From Episyrphus balteatus (Eukaryota; Arthropoda; Insecta; Diptera; Syrphidae): a stretch of DNA of 64,000 bases. Every line of letters begins with the position of its first letter. Positions within the stretch are counted from its first letter, which is position 1. The position numbers and the translations under genes were made by a program. Of this stretch, positions 50,653 through 63,524 are shown piece after piece. The DNA lies in contig NC_079134.1 in NCBI RefSeq assembly GCF_945859705.1, forward strand, positions 9,527,545 through 9,591,544, read 5' to 3'. A model generated the notes under the pieces. The model was not told where the DNA came from. It saw only the letters and a list, made by a program, of their open reading frames with translations, and did no database searches.

Positions 50653-50950
50653 TACCAAATTTAAAGGTTCTACGATAATCAGAAGTGCTCTATAATATTT
50701 TATGAAAATTCAGCGGAAATGGGCGGATGCCACGCCCCCTGAATTGAAAATCTCAAGTTTTCGATTTTTTCCTTTGTATACACCACAAGTTCTATCACCG
50801 TGTAAAATTTCAAGTTTCTACGATATCGGGAAGTTCTCCATAATTTTGATGATCTGTCAGTGAGTCAGTGAATCAGTGAGTCAGTGAGTCAGTTACGGTT
50901 TTTACGATTTTTAAAGCCCTATATCTCAGAAACTACTCATCGTTGGAATC
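50653..50950 (-). repeat. Reverse 147-bp-type units and cagtgagt run closing the composite
   Basis: Read on the minus strand this contains agggggcgtggcatccgccc, agagcacttctgattatcg and aatttggtagaat, the same words as the left-flank units. A second, more diverged unit follows (gatatcgtagaaacttg). It is followed by a 4-bp-variable run of gtgagtcagtgaatcagtga (50857-50893). It gives the composite element inverted flanks. Confidence 0.75.
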
Positions 50951-52492
50951 TGAAATTTTGCGAGGTGTTTGGTTTTGACCAGCTCAACAAATGAAGTTGA
51001 CCAGCTCAACAAATGTAGTTTGAAATTTCTAGCATCTTTGGTGTGGAAGTTAGCGGGGGGTCGAAAATGGCCTGAGTTGTTTTCTGTAAATAAGGGTGTA
51101 GTGCCAAAGTTGCTAGAGAACTTGGCTGGGCACTCCCATGCCCCTTGATAATTTAAAAAATAATTGCATCCCAATATACTTGCATTAAATAAAATTGGAT
51201 TTGGGGGCATTTCTCAAACTTTAAAATGCATTTATCTCAAAACGACGATTTTGGACTTATGTTGTTATTACCAAACTCCATAGAAATCATATACATATAA
51301 AAGTGATTTAAAAAAAACAATAGTTTAAAGAAAGAAACAAATCCCGGCCTTATTTCCTTCTTCCTACTGATAAATTTTAATTTTTTTATTTTAATATAGC
51401 AATGGCACTCACCTATATTAGATACAGGTTGTTTGAAAAGTGTAAATTTTCAAATTTTAAGACTAACGTGAGACTAGCCTAACCGCATTCTTAGAACCAT
51501 CAAATAAAGAAGTTGTGCAGTTATTTGCGTTTTGCTAACAATAAGATGAGATGGATTTATTCCCCTTTTCCAATTGGTAATTCAATTGATATTTTTATAA
51601 TATTCTAAAAAAGAAACTGACGAAAACAAGAATTTCTACATTAAAATAAATAGCTATATTATATTGTACCAATTTTAGAAAAGTACAATTTAATCAAAAA
51701 AGCAATCAAGAGTTAGTTTTTATTTTGATGAAGAAAGTTTGATTTTTATTTGAATTGTCAAATTTTAGAAAATTTCGCATTTAATTTTTCTGAAATTTGG
51801 AATGTAGATTAAAAATTTCTGCAAAATTTCATATCAATTTTACTTAAAATAGTTTTTTTCCGAAAAATTTTTATATCGATTTCTAACGATTTTGATTTTT
51901 TCTAAAAACGCGCCCTAATAAAAGAAATCAAATTGCTGAAATTCATTCTAGATGCTGTTTTTTTGTTTGATTTGAAGAACGAATTATTTTTTTTTTTGAT
52001 ATGTACGTTTTAGAACATTTAACAAAAAATCTTATTTATATAAAAAGTTTTAAAAATTAAAGCAATCTGAAACTTAAGAAAAAGTTCGTGAGATCGAGTC
52101 GTGCATTTTGTTTTTCATCTACAGCCCTGTTCCATTGGAAGTGGTAGTCTTCTAATAGTAGATGTTTTGGTTAATCTAGTACTATCATATACTGTCTTGG
52201 AAATCGCTAGTAAACTACTAGTAGTACTTTGCCACCTCCCAAAGGAACAGGGCTTACATTGAAATGAAACGTTTTGTCTTAAGTTTGTTATTAGAATTTT
52301 GAACTTGATACTTGATACTTTTTTTCAAAATAATAGTCCAAATTCATTTTCTCAGGGGCCCCGAAAATTTAGTCCAGCACACGCCTCATTTTGGTTTGCT
52401 TCAATTGACTCATTTTAAAAGCACACAAAATGTTTTCTTACGACGTTATCACGTAAAATCATCGTCCGAAAACCGGCTAAACAGACAACCTC
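50951..52492. other. Non-coding stretch after the composite element
   Basis: No gene can be supported. A short direct duplication, gaccagctcaacaaatg, occurs at about 50977 and 50999. The minus frame 50926-51210 has no recognised domain. Short inverted words near 52130-52260 (tgttccattgg ... ccaaaggaaca) suggest a small degraded MITE. Confidence 0.4.
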
Positions 52493-53565
<1,073 letters not shown>

Positions 53566-55955
53566 TTTATTTTTTTTTTGTTTATCCTACTAAAAAAAAT
53601 AATTAAATGTTGGAAACTTTGTATTGAACTGAGTTTTTGCTAGGTAACCCTATAGGTATTGTCGGACAGGGAATCGAATGCCCTTTCAAACCACAACCAA
53701 TTAAATAACAGATGAGGGTAAATTTTCTTCACGCTAGGATGAAATTAAGCAATACAATGTTTTCTACTTTTATGTGTCATATGCCCTCAGCTATTCGTTT
53801 TATATAAACACCAGTTGAGGATAGTTTATTGAAACAACAATTAATTTTTAAAATTCCAATGTCTTGAAAATGTTCTTTATTCTTATTTATTTCTTCAATT
53901 ATATGAAAAGTTTTCTAATTAATTTTTGTCAAATACAACTTATGTGTATAAAAGTTTGAACTTTCGTTCTTGTGTTTAAAATCACATCTGTAATAACCGT
54001 TTATAAATTACCCCCAATTTAATTAAATATATTCAAAACTAAAATACAAATATCCTACATCTTTTGTCAAAAATTCTCATCAGCATTTAAGCCACATATA
54101 TAACTCAAAGCCACATTGAAAAAGCTATAGGTACCATTATGACTATACCAACTCTCAAGTCACGTCACAACATCGTTTTACGTCACCCAGGATGTGCGTC
54201 ATGTTGTCGTGCGTCGTCGTCGTCGTTTATACAAAACAACACCAACCGCAAATTAACGTTATGAATAAATAGAGTGATGCCAATTAGTTATCTGCAAGGA
54301 TTTCTTCACAAGCTCAAGGTGTTTCCTTTTTTACTTCTGGTGGTGGGTGGGTGGTTTGTTGCCAGTATAACTGTAATTTATTTTAATATAAAGATAAACC
54401 AACAAAATCGACGGAGGGGAGGTAAAAGAATCAGAACAACAGTCAGTGCAAGCTGATGGTATCTATAAAAGGTGGAAGTGAAAAATGACAAAGCCTCTTC
54501 ATTTAATTTAGTCAGTCTAAGTGCGAATGGAAATGGGAATGGGATACGGGATCATGCGTGAATCGGCTGGATATGAGGTGGTTTTCTTGATTTTCTGTGG
54601 CACGAAAGGTTGATGAATCTCAATCTAAAACATGCCGGAAGCTACCAACATAACACCTCACCAAAACTCTACACACAAAACACAGAACAGAGCAGAAAAA
54701 TCACCTAGCATTTGATATTAAAGTAATTTTTGACACAAAAGCCAGGATTTAGCTCCGCACAAAATATCACATCCGTTTTCGCTGCGGGTAGTGCGGATCC
54801 TATACTTTTGCTTGCAAGCCTGTTCTAGTGCGAGGACCTGCTAGAATGTAATTTCGTCTTATTTATTTGGGATTATTTCCTTTCCATTCCACTCAATATA
54901 TCCCCTTTATCCTGATTTTGGAGAGAGGGTGCTTGTATATAGTAATTCTGAGGTTAGTCCTTGTTACTGTTAATTAAAACCTCTTGAAGGCACACGCTCG
55001 CTTGTGTATTAGCTCCAGCAGCAACGACACCTGTAGTTATTTTCCATTAATTTAGCAAGGATTCAAGTGTGTTATAATATTTATAACCTTTTGTTGTACG
55101 ATATGGGCCAATTCTCCTTAGACATAGAAATGTTGTAGGTATAAGATGATAAACGGCTTTACTGGGGAATAATTGATAAGCATTGTAATTCCATGAGGGA
55201 TCAAGAGTTTGGGGTTCGTCGGCGTGTCGGCGCGGCGCGCGGCGGCGGTGCACGTTATAGGCAAGCAAAATTAATATGATCCTTTGATGGATTACATAAA
55301 TAAAGGTTATCATAATTTGGCTTATTTAAGCTTTTGCTTTATAAAGTTAAAATAGGGAATATTTATGAATCTTTAAGTGAGATAGAGAGAGGATATATGA
55401 TTTTTGGTGTTTGCTTGCAGAAATACACAGAGGTCAGAGGTATTTGGAAGGAATCCTTTGGTGAATTAGAGTAATTTGAAATTAACTTATACTATAAAAT
55501 AGCACTTGACCTTTAAATACCTTTAATGGTAAATTTTAAATTATATATTTTTCCCTGTGGTACAAATTTAATAGAGAAAGGGATGAAAATAATTTAATTT
55601 TTCTTAAATTTAAGAAAATTAAAAGTGTTTGTTAATATTGGAAATTAAAATTATTAATTTTTCCTTTTTCACTCAATGTTGCTGTTCTTTTGAAAATTAA
55701 ATTCAGACGAGCTAGTATACGTGTGCGATATTGAAATTAACAATTATACATCAGATGCAGAATCAGCACGAGAATCACCACCAACTTAAAATCGCTCCGA
55801 GCACGTGAGTTCGTGTGAACAATATGATTATTTACTTTATCAATTGTTGGCAACTCCTTTAATTCAATGAACGCAGGAGACTTTTTATTCCAGGGCCATG
55901 AAAAAACGTGTGTGTGGCTGTAAAGTATATTTCTTTGTAATGTAAAATTTGAAAA
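53566..55955. other. Non-coding stretch with a short GC island
   Basis: No gene can be supported. A very GC-rich 37-bp block, built from cggcg and gcgcgg words, lies at 55218-55254 and contrasts with its AT-rich surroundings. The minus frame 55047-55313 runs through it but has no domain. A cgtcgtcgtcgtcg run occurs near 54208-54224. Confidence 0.4.
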
Positions 55956-56764
55956 ATGTACGACTAGGTCGCACGTACTTGAACTAAATTAGGGAAATTT
56001 ATAATTTTATTTTTTTAAGGAATTTCGTAAGTATTCTAAAAATAAAATTAAACCGTTTTTAAAACGAATTAAACACCTTTTTGAATGATTTTTACACAAA
56101 ACGCCTTATGATTTCTTGTTCAAAAAGAAATAATTAGAAAAATTTGTTTGAAATTTGTTTGATTCGGTTTTAAAAAAAAATAACTTTTTAAAAATAAAAA
56201 TTTTGTAACTTTTTCAAAAAAAAAAAAACAAAATTTTGCATGCCATTGTAAATAAACTATTATTCTACACATAAAAACGAGATTTCGATAAAATTCATCC
56301 ACCCGCTTTCAAAAATTGATTTAAAAAAAAAAGTTTGAAATATTTTTTTAAAATTCAAAAATGTGTTTTTGGAAAATCTTGTAAAATTTTTATAAACGAT
56401 GAACTTAAACCGTTTAAACCGTTTACCGTTTCAAAAGTTGGTTATTATGTGGAATACTACAAACAAAAAAATTTATTAAAAATCGTTAGAGCCGTTTTTG
56501 AATGTAACTTTTCTATTTCCGTTATATGGCCGTTATATGGTACCGTTATTTTCGGTCCTAAAAAAAAAACATTTCAATTTTTCCTGTAGGGAAACACTAA
56601 AAACTAATAACCAACAAGTTAGGCGAAAATTAGGCTATAGCTCGAGAAACATACAAACAGACAGAATTTTCGGACCCACTTTTTTGACATTCTCCATCAT
56701 CGTAATGTCATGTCTGATTGTTATTTCGAATCTTGCCCTATAATACCTACATCGCAAGTAAAAA
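55956..56764 (-). repeat. Dispersed family A repeat, copy 4 (reverse)
   Basis: It begins tgtacgactaggtcgcacgtac and ends tacctacatcgcaagtaaaaag. The microsatellite is almost lost (caaacagacagaatttt near 56655). Blocks with ccgttatatggtaccgtt occur near 56519-56545. It is diverged from copies 1, 3 and 5. Confidence 0.75.
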
Positions 56765-58587
56765 GCAGAGTTAAAAAGGTTTTATGTTCTTGCTTAAAAT
56801 GTTGAAAATTAAAAAAGTTGTTGTTTACATAATCTGCCTGCATTAAAGGGGATTTATCTACGTTTTCTTGTGTCAAAAGTTTAGTTAATATTTTTTTTTT
56901 GTTTCCATATAACATATAAATCACCCTTAAGGTAAATTCATGCTTAACAAGAAAAAAAAATAATTTGAACTATAATCCTTTTACTTGAAAATCGGCAAAT
57001 ATGCACTCATGCACTAGTGCCAGCGTATTTGTTTATTAATCTATATAACTTAATAAACTCTTTCTCTGTTGCTTAATTAAACTTAAAGGCTTTCTGCCAA
57101 TAGTCACCGCGCCGTTGCTCATTACTTTTTTGATGCAATTTATTGCGGATAATTAATATTTCATCAATAAATGGGCTTGCTATTGCAAATGAGAATTATA
57201 GTAAAATCGATTCATATTTACTTACAATATGATAGTTTTATGAGTTTTAATAAAATTTTTGATCATTAACAATGTGAAAACAATTCTTCAACAAAAAGAA
57301 TAAAAGGAGGCAGTTATTTCTGTACGTGCTTTTAGTTTGTATCAATGCTGATTTTTAAAAATAAATATTTTGAGAGAAAAGAAAATCAACAAACAAACAA
57401 CGTTTATGTATTTTCAGACAAATTCAGTTGCTGAACTTATGAGCTTTTAATCGATTTCATAGTACGACTTGAATTCATTTATTTCCACGAATTTCTTATT
57501 ATGAATGAAACACAAAAAAATGATAATTAATTTCTTATCAATAAATTCTGGGTAATCTACAAATCTATCACTCACTTATAGTTTAATTCATAAAAATAAG
57601 CAACAATTTGACCATTAAAACAAAATTCATTTGGTTTTTGAAAACAATAACAAGAGGAAAACCTTTGACGTATTCCATGTTTCTATACTTTTGGAATTTC
57701 CATATTTTTAGCAAAATTAAATAGCTTACATTTAAGTTAATGCACACAAAACGAATAAAAAAGGTACACTTATAAATTAATCTTTTACGATTTTCTAGGG
57801 GTTTTATTTTATGTGTTTGATTTTTGAATAAAATTTTTGTTTTTATTATTGCAATTTTTGGGGTTTAAAAATTTTCATTTTAGGATAGCTGACCGCAAAT
57901 CCTTGAAGCAATTTGTTGAAAACTATAAATTACTACGGGGATAAATATACAAAATTTCATTTTTGGTCTCCACACCAAAGTGTTTTGGAGACATTTTTCC
58001 TGTAAGATAGATTTCCCGATTACAAAAAAAACTTTTATATATCACAACACAAATCGTAACATCATTAGAATACATTCAGATTACTTTACTTTTTATTTTA
58101 TTTGAATCCACTGAATTCCTTATTTTATAAAAATAGATTGTTTTCAATTACTATTGAAATTTTTGTACAACCAAAATACATTCCACATACGCCACAGTGA
58201 ACAACTGAATTTTCTTTCGCTGTTAAAACTAGATCTTCGTTTTATAATATGCTTACCTCTGGAAAATAATTCAGTTCATCATAATGAGTCAATCCTGCAA
58301 TTTTTTCGTATCACATAGACTGTGTAGAATTCATTCATTAACTTGAAACAAGTCTTCTTTATCACTCTTTATATTTAAGAAGACCCATTAAATAAAATTC
58401 GTATATATAGTTAATGTTCCAACGATATGTTTAACTTACGAGGAGGGGTCAAAAAGTCTAGTTTTTTATATTATTTCCTCCATACCCAAGGGTCCCATCT
58501 ATTTGGAAGGTAAATCCTGTATCCTATAATTTAGCTTCAACACCTGTATTTATACTGCACTTTTTCTGTAAGATCTGACATTCAATC
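56765..58587. other. AT-rich non-coding stretch
   Basis: I see no gene, RNA or clear repeat end in this region. Confidence 0.4.
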
Positions 58588-60362
58588 CAGGGGCATACAC
58601 ACCATTGGGGCAAGCGGAGCGGTGCCCCGGGGCCTCCGACACCCCAGGGCCCCGACAGGAGACAATTCAGATAATGCAAACGAAGTAACGAAGCAAAAAG
58701 ATATGTACATATGTATATTTGACATGAATCACTTCGGACACAAGAGAGAAAAATTATATTCTTCAGTGGAATGCATAATGAATTGGTAGCCAGCCTCATA
58801 ATATTTCATCTCAACAAAAAAAACAAAATATTACCTCAGGGGTCCCAAAAAAATAAATTGCTGTTTTGAAAGAAAAATTACATGATATCTTGGGGCCCCC
58901 AAAAAATATTACTTTAATAATCTTACCGACCAACAAATGATAGGTATGTACATCAGGGGCCAAACAAAATTAGGGCGTATAAGTACTTTTTTTATATCAA
59001 AGAGGCCCCAAATATCAAAGAAGTCCCAAAATTTAGTCTTGCCCCGGGGCCCCGGCAACTCAACGTAGGGGAGAGTGGGGAACATTTGAACACTTTTTGC
59101 TTTCGCCACTGCTTGAACGAAATATGTTCGTTTTTTTTATCTGTAAAGTTTACTAACATTGAACAGTAACATTGAACTTCGATTTCAAAGAACATTTCGT
59201 TAGTTAAACAAATCATTTATATTGAATTTTGATGTTTTAAAGATATAGGCTCTTATGTTCAAAAGTGCCCCATGTATGGGGCAGTTTTGAACATGGAAGG
59301 GGCACTTTGAACAGCAGTATTAGTTTCGTTGTAATGAATAAATAATACTTAACTTTTTATTAGTTTTTTAATAAGAACATACAAAAACTCCAAATTGATT
59401 ATTATATCATATTCAATTAACCAACAAATAATAAAAACTCAGAAAAAAATAACATTAAAATTTAAACTATAGTTATCAGTTTATCACATTTATAAGTTCA
59501 AAAGAAAAACAAAAACCAAGAAAAATGCATTTAAAATATATCTTAGAAAAATGGTATTCATACCATTTATGCTTCTCAGAGTAAAATAGATTTATTTTCA
59601 ATATAAATAGATATATTTCTAGACATTAAATCCAAATGTTAACAAAGCGGATGTTCTGTATGTACCAGGAGCATTAATTGGTGTAGGTAGCTTGACTTTA
59701 ATTTTTATAACGCTTAAGCGGTATATAATCGAGTTCACATCGAGAACAGTCTAGCAGAACTTGAAGAATTCAGGCATTTTTTTAAATCTTCAATTATGTT
59801 GTACATATTCCCATTTTTTCTTTAATTTTGCCCACAAATGCTAGTTTCATTATTTTTTTTATAAGAACATTACGATTTATTAAATAAAACACATTCAAGT
59901 GTCCTTAAAATGTCTGATACAAACTGCTCGGGGCGGTTTTGAACATATTCAAAAGTGCCCCACCATACTTGTTCAAAACTGCCCCAACTGTGTCAACGAC
60001 ATAAAATGTTGAATAAATATTTAACATTAATATATTCATTCAAAAATTCAATGTCAATTAGTTTAAAATTCATTAACCATTAACAAAAATTGTATAGCGT
60101 TTTGAAATCACGTACTAATTTTTTTTTAAACCCTTACAACTAAAAAACTGAAATAAAGCAAAACCACTATAAAAATCACCTCCCACCTATAAATCTGAAA
60201 GTCAGCCGAGATAACGATGGAAAGTCATTGACATTTATGGATATCGTATTGACGGGTTCAAATATCGAAATACTTCTAAAAAAGATTGATATACTAAAAT
60301 TTTATATGCAGTGTTCAAATGTGCCCCGTGTTCAAAACTGCCCCACTCTCCCCTACGCCCTG
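58588..60362. mobile_element. hAT-like non-autonomous element, split by a TA-flanked element
   Basis: The left end is CAGGGGCATACAC and the right end, read on the other strand, CAGGGCGTA. The flanking octamers attcaatc (58580-58587) and attcaaac (60363-60370) differ at one base. The interior has ggccccggggc words and cttgccccggggcccc...caactcaac, resembling 4430-4457 in the hAT-like element at 3.7-4.8 kb. Without the nested element it would be about 490 bp. Confidence 0.6.
59068..60353. mobile_element. TA-flanked TIR element, 1286 bp, with repeated motif
   Basis: Both ends read ggggagagtgggg (13 perfect bases, then similar gaacac words), and TA flanks each side (59066-59067 and 60354-60355). 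The motif gttcaaaagtgcccc, or its variants and inverse, recurs at about 59257, 59284, 59306, 59932, 59951 and 59976. The empty site caacgTAcgccc resembles caaccTAcgcct near 4453. No transposase is visible. Confidence 0.8.
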
Positions 60363-60364
60363 AT

Positions 60365-61990
60365 TCAAACGCTATTCGATAAAACCTTATATGCAATCGA
60401 GATCAATTTTTGGGTCCCTATCAAAACTTTTAAATCAACACTCGATGTTGAAAAATTAGTGCTTTCTTAAAGCTGGGTCCACACTAGGTTGATCAATAAT
60501 GAACAGTTAAAAACTTTCAAACTAATAATTATAAAGAGTCAACAACTCGAACAAATATGAGAGTTTTTTTTTTATTTCAAAATAATTCCAAAACAAAAAA
60601 ATACCTGTTAAAAATTAATATTGAATAGAATAGTGCGAGTATTTCACTTCACTTGAAATCGATTATTTCAAAAAATATTGGTTAAAATAACTTGATTGAA
60701 AAATTAAAATAAAGTGTAATATTCTGCCTTTTGAAAAATGTATCATTCATAACTGTAGGTGTTGCCGTCGTTTTTAAATATTTTTGTTTTATTTTGAGTT
60801 ATTTTTTTAGAAAATTGCCCCTCCCTCCTAAACTGGGGGAGATAGACCCCCCTCCTATAGTAACAAATGCTTGTATTTAACTCCTCTACAAGAATCCGTT
60901 ACTAATTTTCCCCGCCTTAGAAAACAATTTTGGTTCAGATTTGTATTTTTGTATTTATATTTTTTGGGGATAGTACGATAACTAAGGCGGGGAAAATTAG
61001 AAACGGATTCTTTTAGAGGAGTTTAATACAAGCATTTTGTTTAAAATCAGAAATTGTTTAAAAATCCGACTTTCATCCAAATCCACTTCCGGAATTTGAT
61101 GACATTAAAAAGCTTTTTCCTTTTGCGAAAATTTTTTTGCACTTTTCAAATAAGTAAATCAAATTGCAACAAAAGATTTTACATGCATCGCAACATCATA
61201 ATAATTGCTACAAATCTCCCTCGAAAAATAACAGGGAGTTCATTATGGGATAAAAATAACGGGGAAATGTAACTCACAAATAGCGTAACAGCGATAAGTT
61301 CGATTATTTGTTGGCACTCAAGGGAAATAATATGGCTGATTGGATCGCAAGTTTAAATAAAATAATATTTTAAATATAATTTTTTCGAATACTTTGTTTT
61401 TGAAAATTGTAATACATTGTTTTGAAAAAAATTGATTCAGCCTTTGATGAATTATAACGAAAATAACTAAAAATATGCAAATTTTCAAAAAAAGGCTATA
61501 ATTTTATCTTTTTGAATTTCTCCATCGATATGATTTTTTTTAGTCCCACAAAACTCCTGTCTCCTCTACAAAAATTGTTATTCCACTTTGAATATAAAGA
61601 ATTATTATAAAATTGAGTTTCTTTTTCGATTGTAAACTTAGTAGAAAAACATGAAGATGTTCTTAACAACGCACCAAGTTGAAGTATTTGTATAAAACAA
61701 AAAGCAAAATTATCAGCGAAACTCATTATCTAAGTTCAAGTGTCAGTAAAAATGTTTTGTGATTTGATTTGTTGTGTGTCGTAGACATATCGCAATCTCT
61801 CATTAAATAATGTTCCCAATATTGTTAAACAATATTTCAAAGAAGATAGAAAAAAAGGCTAAAATATTTTAATAAAAGTTAACATTGTAAGAAAAATTTA
61901 ATTAAACTTTTTTTGTTGGTAAACAACATTCAACTTATGAAAAAACATGTTAATTGTAACAAATGTCAAAAAATGTAGTTTGTTCACTTA
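60365..61990. other. AT-rich stretch with one large hairpin
   Basis: No gene can be supported. Imperfect arms of about 57 bp (60865-60921 and 60981-61038; core ctaattttccccgcctta) flank a loop of about 60 bp. This could be a small MITE. The remainder is AT-rich without recognisable features. Confidence 0.5.
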
Positions 61991-61993
61991 AAA

Positions 61994-62367
61994 TTAGTAG
62001 TTCCTGTCCTTCTTGTGAGCATTGATCTCGACATGTCTGAGCTTCTTCCTTTGGTTGATCAAATCTTCTGAAGTGATAATAGCCTGACATTTATGGGCAT
62101 ATATATGGCATCTTGTGTTGCCGCAACATTGGTCAGAGTTTGTACACTGAATAAAAATAAAATGCAATTTAATTAGAACATTCCAAAATGTATATAATTT
62201 TTGTGACTTACATCATCGCCATGTTTACCACAAACGGCTTTGGAACCGGTGACTGGGCTTGCGGGCCTAGCGAGCCTGGAGTTTTGTTCAGCAACAGTTG
62301 TGCGTGCCAAAACACTGGTCACAGCAAACAAAGCAATTAGAACAAAAAGGCAAGTTCTGGACATCAT
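61994..62367 (-). CDS. Secreted cystine-knot (knottin-like) peptide, two coding exons
   Basis: Exon 1 is 62367-62212 and exon 2 is 62146-61994. The 65-bp intron (62211-62147) has GTAAGT and ttttattcag borders and phase 0. The 102-residue product starts with a hydrophobic signal peptide (about residues 1-21, ending SVLA) and a short linker. Six cysteines follow at 46, 53, 59, 60, 65 and 72, spaced C-x6-C-x5-CC-x4-C-x6-C, the inhibitor cystine knot framework. A basic tail of 30 residues follows and ends at TAA 61994-61996. Two adjacent ATGs (62367, 62364) could start translation. The knot fold is used by insect antimicrobial knottins, protease or channel modulators and venom peptides, and the sequence alone does not choose between them. 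A likely poly(A) signal, ATTAAA, lies at 61903-61898. Confidence 0.85.
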
Positions 62368-62830
62368 TTTGTATGATTTTTATTTTTTTACTGGAAATAA
62401 AAACAAAGCATTATAATGATTCAAACTACCTATTTGTTTTATGAGACAAAAAGTTCTATAAATGTACACTTAAAGGTTACAATATTATAATAGCAGAAAA
62501 AGTCGCACAAAAAGTGTGTATCAAAAATCAAGCTTCACTTAAAATCAAGGTTCTTAGAATTTTTAATTTGTTTTCTTTAATTTGATTGCACTTTTTTGCG
62601 TGTGTCATAAGAAAACCCGTTTTCTGTTATAAATAACACAAATCTTAGACAAAATCCGAATTTAAAATTTTGGTAGGTATTTAAAGTCACATTTATAAAT
62701 TAAAATTGCTAATTTTCCTTTATGATCAACTTACGGTTAAGTTAAATATTTATTCACAAGTACTCTTGTCAGTGTTTCGTTTAAGACTAAAACGCTTGAA
62801 TCTTAGCGGTGAATATATAAATAAAACTGT
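62368..62830 (-). promoter_or_regulatory. Possible 5' UTR intron and promoter of the knottin gene
   Basis: On the minus strand, tttttatttccag ends at 62391, leaving 23 nt before the ATG. A GTAAGT donor lies at 62734-62729. If both are used, a 344-bp 5' UTR intron separates a short leader exon (about 62735-62790). TATATA at 62819-62814 sits about 28-30 bp upstream of that leader. This is inferred from motifs only. Confidence 0.35.
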
Positions 62831-63524
62831 CTTCTTTCTTTTTTTTTGTTTTTATAATGTGAATCATGAATCAATACAGTTTCAGTGTCACAAACATTTA
62901 AATGAATCACACATAGAATAATAAAATAAACCAGTGCAAACAGATAATAGTTGAAATACTATACACTGCTAACTGCTTGTTGCATAGAAGTATGTATTGT
63001 TTTTGATTTTTGATAGGTACATCTTTAGAGGTATACACAGTTTAGTTTTTCTTAATTTGACGCTTTTCAACATAATTATTTAATCTTTATATTCGATCTT
63101 TTGTTAAAATAAACATAAAGGGTGGTTCAAAGTAAATATTTAAATTTTATGTGTTTCGAAAAAAGTATAGCTCATAATTATACAGAGCTGGAACTTGCGA
63201 TTTAAACCACCCGGAATATTTATTATGATAGGAATACAAATTTAAAATATTAAAATAAGGTTTAATTTCAACTATGGCGTAATTGCTTTATAATTTTATT
63301 TCTGATAAAAAGAAAATTATTATCAACTTTTTTGATTTAAAGGTGTTGATTAATAAATTTCTACAAAATGGTAGGCATACTAATTACCAATAATTTTTTT
63401 TATTTATAAAAAAAATAGGTTTTTTTAAACAGCTAAATCGATTTTAATTTTTTTTTTCCTTAAAATGCATCTTAATAAAATAAATTAAACTGCAAACTTT
63501 GAGCTCGAATTAATTTCAATATTA
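62831..63524. other. AT-rich non-coding stretch
   Basis: No gene or repeat end is recognised between the knottin promoter region and the last family A copy. Confidence 0.4.

Larger units (their letters stand above)
41400..50950. mobile_element. Composite foldback element carrying a 7.4-kb satellite
   Basis: In order: forward 147-bp units (41400-41820), foldback arm (41821-41867 and 42919-43018) split by a LINE, foldback second arm ending at 43220, a 14-bp satellite (43221-50652), then 147-bp-type units in reverse (50653-50850). A cagtgagtcagtgaat run lies near 50857-50893. The left half matches the compact copy at 32954-33802. The reverse units on the right make the whole structure an inverted repeat around the satellite, similar in plan to foldback (FB/Galileo-type) transposons. 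The outer ends and a target duplication are not defined. Confidence 0.6.

Noticed and set aside
43104..50678. A 2524-codon open frame that could look like a giant repetitive protein
   Set aside because: It is the 14-bp satellite read through. The unit has no + strand stop and 14 is not a multiple of 3, so all + frames stay open and give one rotating 14-residue peptide. The start codon belongs to the foldback arm.
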